NCBI GenBank assembly: GCA_001466705.2
Contig: LATX02000039.1
Span: forward strand, 1 to 38,744
Direction: 5' to 3'
DNA from: Moniliophthora roreri
Taxonomy: Eukaryota > Basidiomycota > Agaricomycetes > Agaricales > Marasmiaceae
Length of the DNA stretch: 38,744 nt
Shown here one piece after another: positions 21,140 to 30,308 of the stretch. The position numbers and the translations under genes are program-made. The notes below the pieces were generated by a model that had not been told where the DNA came from, searched no databases, and worked only from the letters and a program-made list of their open reading frames with translations. Position 1 is the stretch's first letter; each line of letters opens with the position of its first letter.

Positions 21140-23515
21140 ATGGCTGGCATGGCTCGAACTAAGCTTTCCAAGACTGTTCCCTCTACTCAACACGACAGTC
21201 CTACCACTATGGAGGTTTCTTCCGTCACTTATGCTATCCTCAAAGCTTTATATCCTACTGGCACGAAGATCCTGGCCTCTTTCCAACAATTCCAAAAGTT
21301 GCTCTCAGCATTGGGAAATGCCACATCTATCATTTTGAGTGTCCAGCTTCAAGAGCAACTGGTTGATTCTCTTGGAGAAAATTGGGCATGTTCCTCTATT
21401 ATGTTCATTTCTTGTTTATGATTTTTTATCTCTTATCTAGGTTGCCTTTTGTGAACATTCAAAAGACTACTGGTGTCCCTCACTCTACACTGAGTTGTTT
21501 TTAACCGTAGCCCCTGTCTTTGATGCTTTTAAAGAGCAGTTTCTGACTATTGTCTGGCCTTCTCATATTACAGACCATCTCTCCGACATCAAACAACACA
21601 AGGCCTGGGAAGAAGAATAGGGCCTAGAAGTGAGTGTCCATCCTTGCTATCAGTTTCTTTTATATTTTCTCTAATCCCCTTTCTTCTTCTAGGCTTTTCC
21701 TGAGCTGAAGTTCTCTAGGTCTCTGGAAGATGTCTTGTCCGAGTATAGTATTGTCACAACCTCTTTCAAGACCATGCCCCTGCAGAATCCTCGAAAGGTT
21801 GGTTCTACCTATATTTCCAATTGCTTATTGACTTTCTTTTTGTAGCATAGCATCTCTTCTCCTGGCAAGGATGCTGAAACCATAGCCACGGCTCCTAAAA
21901 AGGTTGGATGTCTATGCCATTCTTATTTGTTTAATATTAATTCTTCTTCTATTTCATGCTAAGCACTCAGGCTCAACTAAACCCAAGCCTGCTTCTACTA
22001 ATCCTTGGCCAAAGGTCTCTTGGGCGGTGTCGTCCAAAACATCTCCTGATGAACCCATTGTCATTAAAGTAGAGAAAGGTGCCACACCTTCGGTACGTCT
22101 TTCCTAAGTTCTTTCCTTATGTTCTTATTAATTATTCATTTTCAGGTTCTGAAGTCTAACATCAAGCATTCCCAGTCCTCCAAAGTTGCTGCTTCCCATA
22201 TCATTGTCTCTCCCCCTGTCCTTGACAAGGAGGATCCTCTGGTTGCATCGACTTACTTGAAAGGAAAGTCCAAGGTCACTCCTCTGGCTACTGATGAAGA
22301 AGATGAGCTCAATGCATTGAACAGATCTGAAGACGTGTACGACAACATTAAAATTCCGGCTCCAGGTGTCCAAGGATGTAAATTGACCAAAAAGACCAAT
22401 TTTGCAGATCACATCCTGAAGTATTTTGGTTCAGCTCAGGTGCTGCTTAATGCCCTCAGTAAGTTTTCCTCTCTTTTCCCTCAGGCTTTACTAATTTCTT
22501 TCTTCTTTTCTAGATTCTGTTGCCCAGGTTGCTGACAGCAGCAGGTCTTTGTCACCATTGTCTACTTTTCTTCATTCAACAACCATGTTGCCTCCCATAA
22601 GTCTCTCTTTCTACCTTATCTCTTCAATTTTCTTCTATTTTGTCTTTTTCCAGCCTTGCAACAAGACCCTTACTCCTCCCTGCACTCGGTGCAAAGAATC
22701 GGATCACCCTTGCCTATTCGATCACAATCTGTCTTCCTCCATGAAGTGCGATGGCTGTCACAAAAGCGGTTCTCCTTGCTCTCATAATCGACTCTGGTTT
22801 GAATGGGTCAATGATTCTGCCAAGGAGCTGGATGTCGCTTTTGGATCTTGTTCAGGTACATTTTAATTTCTTCTTTTATCTTTAGTATTCTAATACTTTT
22901 CCTTTCCCAGGACTTATTTATCAGGCTTTGAGCATCTGTTGCGATATTGCGCTGTACACCTCTTTGCTCAAGACTCAAGCACGTCTGGATGAGCAGCTTG
23001 TTGCCCTCAGTCACTCTATCAACATCTCCCAGGATGCATTTAAGAAGTGTGTCATTGATTCCTGCCAGATCCTTCAATTTCTCCTGTTCTTGGATCCATC
23101 TTTTAGCGCTTCTGATGCCCAAGTTGCCTCGCTCTGTGCCAGCTTCAGTTGGAGATCTTCAGATTTGTTACTTCAAGACCCTCACGATCGTGGTTACGAG
23201 CTTCATGAGGTCTCCCACTTTTCTGATTCTCTCTTCCGCATCTTTGTCAAGGGCACCAATATCAACATCACTGGTAAAAGGGAGTCCGAATGGGAGATCA
23301 ACGATGAGGACCTGGTGGTCCCTATGACACCTCCTAACACTGCTACCACTGCTGAGGCCAGCTGGCCTACAATTGATGCTTCTGATGTCGACATCGTTGC
23401 TGAGAAGTCCACTGCCGTGAGTAGCTCTACTCCTTCTTTCCTATCTTTAAGGGATTCATTCATTCCTATGTCGTTTGGTCCTGTATCCAGCCTTCTGAGA
23501 GATGATTCCGACTAG
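21140..23515 (+). pseudogene. Multi-exon Cys-cluster (Zn2Cys6-spaced) protein gene with one nonsense codon
   Basis: Exons read: 21140-21385, 21441-21629, 21693-21797, 21846-21902, 21964-22092, 22146-22458, one or more short exons from 22514, 22654-22855, 22911-23515. Introns are about 45-65 nt with GT-AG ends, except the first, which starts GC (GCATGT). The protein would be about 600 aa. Exon 22654-22855 encodes CTRCKESDHPC, 11 residues, then CDGCHKSGSPC. This is CX2CX6CX11CX2CX6C, the spacing of a Zn2Cys6 cluster, but without the usual run of basic residues between the Cys, so DNA binding is not assured. The tail is rich in Asp, Ser and Thr. Breaks: an in-frame TAG (21618-21620) in exon 2, and the join near 22528-22653 keeps frame only with a 14-nt microexon (22514-22527). 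The start gives MAGMARTK; an ATG at 21149 would give MARTK. Family not recognised. Confidence 0.6.
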
Positions 23516-24278
23516 TCACCTGACATCTGGAGTCTCTCTTTGGTAAGTTCTTTTCTTTTCTTATCTTTTATCTGACTCTCTTCTCTTTTTAGGAGTAGTT
23601 CTTGGTTGGCTTGTCCCCTTCGATGCAGCTGGACTTTTTATTTTGTTGTCATATCTTTACTGAAGTATCCCCACGTTGTCATTTCTTTATATACTTAAGT
23701 AGATAGGTTGCTACACAAATCACTCATGTAGAACCATTTGCTTGGTATATATTCCTTTGAACTTTTTTGTATCTTCCTCTGGACTTTATATTTCACATCC
23801 AATGCATAGCCATGTCCTTCCTTAGGGTTGGACTTTACTCTATCTTATGTGTGACCTTCTTCAATGAGATCTCGACATGCTTTTGTTAGCATATTATGAA
23901 CCTCCATACTCATATGTATGTTTCCTTTGATCCGTGCTCCTAATCAGGAATTTCTTTTCCTTATTTAGGCACACATGTACTATTTCTGATCTTATCCATG
24001 AGTATCTGAACATGTGCCATACCAGGTGCCACAAAATGTGCCACCACTGAGTGACCATGAGTGTCTCTCTCTCTCCAACTAAAAATGTCAACATCCTCGT
24101 TGATCGATCATCCTATTTAGTTACAGGGACAGCACACATTTAGCTTACTGCCTCATTACATTTCTCTTATCTGATCTCTTCTAAAGGACTTTTCCCAGAT
24201 GTCTCTATTTCAGATAGGTGATACTACACCATTTACTAGAAGTAGGGTACTGGCATATGTAAGTGTCAGCCGCTTCAG
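23516..24278. other. Spacer between the two spliced genes
   Basis: Holds the probable 3' end of the first gene. A well-formed intron (GTAAGTTC...TCTTTTTAG, about 23542-23593) lies just after its stop and may be in the 3' untranslated region. The rest is AT-rich with no supported gene. Confidence 0.45.
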
Positions 24279-24285
24279 TATAAAT
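24279..24285 (+). promoter_or_regulatory. TATA box of the 24357 gene
   Basis: TATAAAT about 75 bp before the ATG at 24357, followed by CT-rich sequence. It suggests this gene has its own promoter rather than being a continuation of the gene upstream. Confidence 0.5.
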
Positions 24286-24356
24286 TTCAACCTTGTTTGC
24301 CCTGCAATCTCCAGTCCCCCACTACTTAGTACTCTTTTTTATTGGCTGTCTTCGAT

Positions 24357-25672
24357 ATGTCTTTGTCTTCCACTACTACCAGTGCTTCTAGTGAATGGAC
24401 TGACCATCCAGAGTGGCTTACTGATATGCACGCCATTTATGACCATTGCAGAGAGTGCTGTGAAGCCTCTGCTTTGTATCAGGCAGGCTGCTGCAACTCA
24501 GATGTGTGAACAGTTAGTATCCATACTCCAGTACTTCTTCATTATCTTGTAAAAGACTCATAGATAGGGTTCCAAGTGCAAACTGCTGAACTTTAGGCAT
24601 GTCACTTGTTCGGACAAAGCCTACACTTTGTACAGCAAGGCCATCAATCTTATCAAGGAGCTCATCAAGCTTCCTGGTGTCAAGGAACGTTTCCAACTGA
24701 GTGCCATTACTCATTTCTTGGTCGAAATGGACGCTGTTTGGGCTGCCGACAAAGCTTGTGGTAGCCACAGTATGTCCATATCTTTTTCTTATGTAAATTA
24801 TTTCTTTTCTAAGTCTTTTCACAGGGAGCAAGAGAAGCAGCAAGGCTGTTGAGGATGGCTCTAATGACGATGAAGTCATCATTCTTACTGTGCCATCTGA
24901 CGATATCGAGGTGCTTCTTTACTATGTTTTTCCTTCATTTATATCTGACATATCTCTTTTACAAGATGGCTGATGCTCAGAAAGGCCTTAATGCTTCTAT
25001 GCATGCTCCAAAGCCTGGAACATTTGACGCTGTTAAGTCTCTTCATTTTGCCAAGGAGAAGAAGATGGTTCGTCTATGCTCCTTTCCGTCTTGTTATTAT
25101 ATTCATCTTATTTCTATAGCCCAAGGAAAAGAAGGACCATCTCATCACAGTACATCTTTTCTTTTCTATGTTCTCAATTAAGATGTTCATTTCCTTTGTT
25201 AGTCTTCTTCTATCAATGCTGAGCTTGGTAAAGTTTCCAAACATCCTCATCTGGAGTGCCCTATTGCTGACTTGCGCAAAGAGTCTCTGGGTTTGTTCTT
25301 ATATATCCATGCATTCTTTATTTGGCACTAAATCATCCTTCTTAAGAGGAACATATCCTTCAGGTTGCTGGTGCTGACTCCGTCATCAGACATACTGCTC
25401 TAGTTCCATTTATGGACTTAGAGAAGATGTTGACTGATGTTCTGCTGTCAGTTTCCAACTTCCTTCGTCACGAGATGTCTACCCTTGAACACAATGTTCA
25501 TTTCTTCTTCTCCCAGTATGAGCTCACCCGCAAAAAATTCGAAGAAGCTAGTCAGATCTGGTTCTCCAAGTTGGAGTTGACTGATAAGCCAATAGGTGAT
25601 GCAGAGGTTGTCTCTAGCCCTCAAGAGACTGTGGCTGGGCCTTCTAATGCTGCTTCTCAGGTGGCTGAATGA
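24357..25672 (+). CDS. Intact seven-exon gene, 317-aa protein of unknown function
   Basis: Exons 24357-24505, 24597-24769, 24825-24910, 24966-25067, 25120-25149, 25203-25290 and 25347-25672. All introns are GT-AG (52-91 nt), and the phases join to one uninterrupted frame of 954 nt ending TGA at 25670-25672. The N-terminus is Ser/Thr-rich (MSLSSTTTSASSEWTDHPEW) and then Cys-rich (HCRECCEASALYQAGCC). A helical segment follows (KAINLIKELIKLPGVKERF), then an acidic stretch (GSNDDEVIILTVPSDDIE), a Lys-rich part and a probable coiled helix (MDLEKMLTDVLLSVSNFLRH...YELTRKKFEEASQIW). No signal peptide or membrane span is seen. It lies 0.84 kb downstream of the Cys-cluster gene on the same strand and opposite to the pol remnant. 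Intact frame and splice sites in a decayed neighbourhood suggest recent selection or recent arrival. Family not recognised. The last 77 bp are copied at 27052-27128 by an assembly duplication. Confidence 0.72.
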
Positions 25673-26056
25673 AGTGCTCTTGTTTTTCGTCCCTATCACT
25701 CGCCATTACCGCTGAGCTTACGCTCATCATATGCACGAGATGTCCTGGGGTTGATATAGTAGACTTCCATCCTCTGTTCGCTTTATGTCTTCACAACATT
25801 CCCTTCATTTATATAGCCTTTCATTAGTGACTATTCTTAAACGCTGCATTGTATATTGCCTAATAGTGTCTCTCATGTCCAGTATATACCAATAAATGTC
25901 TGGATATGTCTTTTCTCTTTGTCATTGTCACTTATCCAAGTCAACTTATGGACTTTCCCAGGTGGCACATATAGCCACTAGTAATTGGTCTAAATTTTCT
26001 TTCCCATGATTTTGTTTCTTCTGGTAAAAAGCTACATCGATTTGACTTTGGTAATG

Positions 26057-26139
26057 TGCCTGTCTAGGATTTGAACCTAGCGCCTTTGCGCTATCTCTTT
26101 GCTATGTCGTGCTGACATATCTGTTGTGCTATTCCAGGC
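26057..26139 (-). ncRNA. tRNA-like module 1 (T arm and box B present, not a standard tRNA)
   Basis: Read on the minus strand: GCCTG at the 5' side pairs with CAGGC at the 3' side (5 of 7 acceptor pairs). A perfect T arm CTAGG-TTCAAAT-CCTAG contains the pol III box B word GGTTCAAATCC. TAGC follows at the box A position, and a GCGC-AAAG-GCGC hairpin sits where a long variable arm would be. The GG of the D loop and a clear anticodon arm are missing, so this is more likely a tRNA-derived (SINE-like) or degenerate tRNA than a working gene. Second copy at 27513-27595. Confidence 0.45.
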
Positions 26140-26258
26140 TTAGTCCAGTATCTGATCTCTGTTTCTTTTCTAGTTATTTTGTTGACTCCATTCTTGATTA
26201 TATTAGATTTATAGATGTCATATATCTCATCACAAAAATAAGTATCATCACTAGGTAT

Positions 26259-26362
26259 TCATCTGGAGTGGGGTTCGAACCCACAACCTTGTTAGCAGAT
26301 CCATGTTTATGCTGAAGGCACATATCCCTTTTATGTGCTGTGTGTTTGAGCTATCTGGATGA
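26259..26362 (-). ncRNA. tRNA-like module 2 (T arm and box B present, not a standard tRNA)
   Basis: On the minus strand: TCATC...GATGA partial acceptor, TAGCTCA at the box A position, and a perfect T arm GTGGG-TTCGAAC-CCCAC with box B GGTTCGAACCC. In between lies a perfect 7-bp stem with a 7-nt loop (GCACATA-AAAGGGA-TATGTGC), like an enlarged anticodon arm. At about 104 nt it is too long for a normal tRNA unless an intron is present. Same strand as module 1 and the pol remnant. Second copy at 27715-27818. Confidence 0.45.
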
Positions 26363-26550
26363 TGTATGCCTTACCCAAAATATGGATCTCTTCTTTATTT
26401 TTTCTGTTTCTAATTTTCTGAGCTCTTTCTGTTTTTTGATCTGGTCTTTCTCTTATCTTCATATTCTACATCAGCTTCTTCATTATCAGAATCTGTTGAT
26501 TCTTCTTCTTCCATTATATTGTCTACTTCTTCTTTTCCTGGTAATGGCCT

Positions 26551-27050
26551 TCACATTTTAGGTACTTTAGTGAATGCAAAGTCTTCACCATCATACTGAT
26601 CCTTATCATCAGTCTCCAGCATCTTTTCCAGCTGCTCTTTTGACAAGTCAATTAAATCATGTATATTCTCTGGGAGTTCAATAGGTTCATAGCAAGCATG
26701 GTGTGGTAAGACTCTGAAAGCTGCTACCTTTTCTTTCTTTACAGCTCCATTCATATCCACCAAAATGTATGATCCCCCTTTGGTCCTTCTAATTACTATC
26801 ATTGGTCCCAAGTATCTAGGGTACATTTTGCGATCCAATTCTTTTTCTATAGCCATGTTACACATCTGTACAAGCATACTAGGCTTAAAATCATAGTTCT
26901 TTATTTTATTTATGAATTCTCACTCAAACTGTCTTAAGTTTTGCTGCTTTATTTTATCTACTTTCTCCATCATCTCTTGGACATGAGTATGATGCTTTGC
27001 TAAGGCCAGTGCACGATACTCAACTAATTCTTCATCTGTTAGAATTTTAT
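26551..27050 (-). pseudogene. Ty3/Gypsy pol C-terminal part, assembly duplicate
   Basis: Same sequence as 28007-28506. Read 27050 to 26551 it gives the integrase C-terminal region (YPRYLGPMIVIRRTKGGSYI) and the acidic tail. It contains one in-frame TGA before the MLVQMCNMAIEKEL block. It should not be counted as a second element. Confidence 0.75.
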
Positions 27051-27512
27051 NGTGATGCAGAGGTTGTCTCTAGCCCTCAAGAGACTGTGGCTGGGCCTTC
27101 TAATGCTGCTTCTCAGGTGGCTGAATGAAGTGCTCTTGTTTTTCGTCCCTATCACTCGCCATTACCGCTGAGCTTACGCTCATCATATGCACGAGATGTC
27201 CTGGGGTTGATATAGTAGACTTCCATCCTCTGTTCGCTTTATGTCTTCACAACATTCCCTTCATTTATATAGCCTTTCATTAGTGACTATTCTTAAACGC
27301 TGCATTGTATATTGCCTAATAGTGTCTCTCATGTCCAGTATATACCAATAAATGTCTGGATATGTCTTTTCTCTTTGTCATTGTCACTTATCCAAGTCAA
27401 CTTATGGACTTTCCCAGGTGGCACATATAGCCACTAGTAATTGGTCTAAATTTTCTTTCCCATGATTTTGTTTCTTCTGGTAAAAAGCTACATCGATTTG
27501 ACTTTGGTAATG

Positions 27513-27595
27513 TGCCTGTCTAGGATTTGAACCTAGCGCCTTTGCGCTATCTCTTTGCTATGTCGTGCTGACATATCTGTTGTGCTATTCCAGGC
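27513..27595 (-). ncRNA. tRNA-like module 1, assembly duplicate
   Basis: Copy of 26057-26139 through the assembly duplication. Confidence 0.45.
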
Positions 27596-27714
27596 TTAGT
27601 CCAGTATCTGATCTCTGTTTCTTTTCTAGTTATTTTGTTGACTCCATTCTTGATTATATTAGATTTATAGATGTCATATATCTCATCACAAAAATAAGTA
27701 TCATCACTAGGTAT

Positions 27715-27818
27715 TCATCTGGAGTGGGGTTCGAACCCACAACCTTGTTAGCAGATCCATGTTTATGCTGAAGGCACATATCCCTTTTATGTGCTGTGTG
27801 TTTGAGCTATCTGGATGA
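27715..27818 (-). ncRNA. tRNA-like module 2, assembly duplicate
   Basis: Copy of 26259-26362 through the assembly duplication. Confidence 0.45.
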
Positions 27819-28006
27819 TGTATGCCTTACCCAAAATATGGATCTCTTCTTTATTTTTTCTGTTTCTAATTTTCTGAGCTCTTTCTGTTTTTTGATCTGG
27901 TCTTTCTCTTATCTTCATATTCTACATCAGCTTCTTCATTATCAGAATCTGTTGATTCTTCTTCTTCCATTATATTGTCTACTTCTTCTTTTCCTGGTAA
28001 TGGCCT

Positions 28007-28573
28007 TCACATTTTAGGTACTTTAGTGAATGCAAAGTCTTCACCATCATACTGATCCTTATCATCAGTCTCCAGCATCTTTTCCAGCTGCTCTTTTGAC
28101 AAGTCAATTAAATCATGTATATTCTCTGGGAGTTCAATAGGTTCATAGCAAGCATGGTGTGGTAAGACTCTGAAAGCTGCTACCTTTTCTTTCTTTACAG
28201 CTCCATTCATATCCACCAAAATGTATGATCCCCCTTTGGTCCTTCTAATTACTATCATTGGTCCCAAGTATCTAGGGTACATTTTGCGATCCAATTCTTT
28301 TTCTATAGCCATGTTACACATCTGTACAAGCATACTAGGCTTAAAATCATAGTTCTTTATTTTATTTATGAATTCTCACTCAAACTGTCTTAAGTTTTGC
28401 TGCTTTATTTTATCTACTTTCTCCATCATCTCTTGGACATGAGTATGATGCTTTGCTAAGGCCAGTGCACGATACTCAACTAATTCTTCATCTGTTAGAA
28501 TTTTATCTGGAGTGTGTACCAGCCAGGTAGATTCAACAATGTCTAAGGGAAGTATAGGTTCTGCCTCTGTTAC
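28007..28573 (-). pseudogene. Ty3/Gypsy pol, integrase C-terminal domain and tail
   Basis: Continues the integrase frame after a stop (CSPYF then TAA at 28574-28576): VTEAEPILPLDIVESTW, then an in-frame TGA inside QFE-EFINKIKNYDF at the place of a conserved-type Arg, then MLVQMCNMAIEKELDRKMYP, YLGPMIVIRRTKGGSYILVD and a Glu/Asp-rich tail ending FAFTKVPKM. The RYLGPM(I/V)V...GGSYIL block is the integrase C-terminal DNA-binding fold typical of this Gypsy group. Two stops make it non-functional. Confidence 0.82.
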
Positions 28574-29212
28574 TTAAAAGTATGGAGAGCACCCAAAGCC
28601 TTGCTGTATCGTAGCTCTATCTGCCCACAGTACTGGTTTTAAATACCAATACCACCTTTTTAAGTCTCTGCCTAGCCATTTCATTACTAATTCAAGCTGT
28701 GGCACATTATCTGTTACAATTTCTTCGGGAGGTCCCCAGCAACATATAATATCCTCGAAAAGCCATTCCCCAACTGATCTAGCTTTCTTGTCTCTCAATG
28801 CTCGAGCTTCTGACCAATTAAATAAGGCATCTCTAGCATGTGCAATGTTCTTGCACCCATTACTAGCTGGTGACACCTTAAAGATGTCAATATGTATCTT
28901 CTGAAAGAGGGAAGGTGTATGCATTCGTGTTGGTGGTACCTTAATTAGGTTTAGTAGCCTATCTTGACATGCTTGACATGTTTTCATGAACCATTGCACA
29001 TCATTTTCTAGCTCTGGCCACCAGAATCTCTTCTTTAAGAGACTTTCCATAGCATACATGCCTTTATGCCCTACATAATCATGTGCAGCAGTTATCATCC
29101 ACATTCTCTTTTCTTTTGGTATGACCAATCTATGCTGGCCTTCCAGATTTTCATTTCTTCTATATAATCTGCCATCCCTGTCTACAAAGAACTTGGGTGA
29201 CTGCTTTTCCAT
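28574..29212 (-). pseudogene. Ty3/Gypsy integrase, catalytic core incomplete
   Basis: About 212 codons. The zinc-binding H2C2 region is present (HDYVGH ... CQAC, roughly residues 44-82), followed by the core with the first two acidic residues, HIDIF and IVTDN. The usual third catalytic residue, Glu in a GLVER-like context, is absent: the sequence goes from TDNVPQLELVMKWLGRD straight to LKRWYWYLKPVLWADRATIQ, so some 35 residues seem deleted. Integration activity is therefore not expected. It ends at a TAA after GFGCSPYF, beyond which the frame continues as the C-terminal domain. Confidence 0.85.
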
Positions 29213-29798
29213 AAACTTGTGATTTGATTGCTCAAGATTTGCACTCTCTCACCAATCCTCATTAGCTAACCACTTCTTTAAATTGTCCAAGTGGTCATCT
29301 AAATTCTTAGCAAAGTCACTCCTATGTTTTTCCTTGTAAGGATAATCATCACTCTATTCTTCAGTAAGTCAAGGAGGGAATACTTTTAGTTGCACAAACA
29401 TGTCAACTCCTTCTATCCCTCTCGACTTCAGTATATTTACTCTAACCTCTTTGTCAACCTTCGCTTCTAGCTAAGCCTCATGAAGCTTGTCTTCGAAGTC
29501 TTCGACGCATTTAGCCAGCTCGAATAGGTATCCTCCGCAATTATCAATTTCATCTTTAAAGTTCTCAAATGGATACGGCTCTTCAAGTACACCATCACCC
29601 ATCCAGAACCTTATTAATTCTCTGTTGTCATCATCCAGGTAGTCCTCTTCATTTATAGGTAGTGTAATAGGTCGCTTCCAAAGCAGTTTTGAGCCCAAAC
29701 AATTCCCTCTTAGGTTGGGAGAATTGCGCTTCATGCTCATTCAAGCCTATTGATCCAAATAAGTTAAAGTATTTCTTTTTTGGGTTTTCCAGATCGAC
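29213..29798 (-). pseudogene. Ty3/Gypsy pol, eroded RNase H to integrase linker
   Basis: Read from 29798 down, the frame continues VDLENPKKKYFNLFGSIGLN and FSQPKRELFGLKTALEA, the second conserved block of the RNase H (with its catalytic Glu). A frame change then leads to ITLPINEEDYLDDDNRELIR, FWMGDGVLEEPYPFENFKDE and a charged linker (29740-29471). About 100 or more residues of RNase H, including the expected VDAR-type Asp motif, are missing. Several stops follow before the integrase frame starts. No function expected. Confidence 0.7.
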
Positions 29799-30308
29799 TT
29801 AATACAAGTAGAAGCCGACTGCTTGCCACGAAGTATCAACAGCCAATATTAAGGGCTTATGATAGTCTACAGGTTTTAGACAGGGTGCGGTACAAATTGC
29901 TTTTTGCAGTTCCTGTATGGCTTGCTTCTCTTCGTCTCCCATATGAAAGATTGCTTTAGCACCAGATATCTTATTCAAGAGCCTTGTAATTTTCGCATAG
30001 TCCTTAATAAACATCCTTAGTTGTACAGCTGTTCCTAGTAACAATTTTACATTACTTTTTCCTTTGAAGGATTCTGGATCCCAATCTAATACTACTTTAG
30101 CAAACTTTTCGTTCACTTTATGTCCTTCTGGACCTACTTGGTATCCAAGTACTACTCCCTGCTCGATACAAAGGAATGCTTTTGGTCCAGAAAAGGTCCT
30201 GCCAACATATTTAAGTCGTTGGCATAGCCAATTCATGTTATTTAGGTGTTCCCATACAAATTTTCATATTCCAGGATTCTCTGGTATTATTTCGAAGCTT
30301 CCATCTTG
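29799..30308 (-). pseudogene. Ty3/Gypsy pol, RT thumb/connection and start of RNase H
   Basis: In frame with the RT part but separated from it by TGA at 30309-30311. A second TGA lies at 30264-30266 (PENPGI-stop-KFVWEHLNN). It goes on MNWLCQRLKYVGRTFSGPKA, CIEQGVVLGYQVGPEGHKVN, a connection region (LLGTAVQLRMFIKDYAKIT) and the first RNase H block AVDTSWQAVGFYL with its catalytic Asp, ending at TAA 29799-29801. In this family the positions of the two TGAs are normally occupied by other residues and the frame continues, so these are recent point breaks. Confidence 0.85.

Larger units (their letters stand above)
25596..27050. repeat. Assembly duplication 2, left copy
   Basis: Identical in every stretch compared to 27052-28506 (offset 1456), and ends exactly at the N at 27051. 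It covers the last exon end of the 317-aa gene, two tRNA-like modules and the C-terminal part of the Gypsy pol. Treat as one genomic locus. Confidence 0.92.
27052..28506. repeat. Assembly duplication 2, right copy
   Basis: Matches 25596-27050. The right side runs on into the rest of the pol gene, and the left copy runs on into the spliced gene, so the true locus is the two halves merged with one copy of this block. Confidence 0.92.

Noticed and set aside
22128..22412. 94-codon minus-strand frame (likewise 22808-23122 and 23203-23463)
   Set aside because: Antisense shadows of the Cys-cluster gene exons.
24514..24882. 122-codon minus-strand frame
   Set aside because: It is the antisense of exons 2 and 3 of the intact + strand gene.
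26057..26362. Two functional nuclear tRNA genes
   Set aside because: T arms are perfect, but D-loop GG, complete acceptor stems and clear anticodon arms are missing; kept only as tRNA-like modules.
26109..26561. Short + strand frames (repeated at 27565-28017)
   Set aside because: They overlap the tRNA-like modules and the end of the minus-strand pol and have no protein character.
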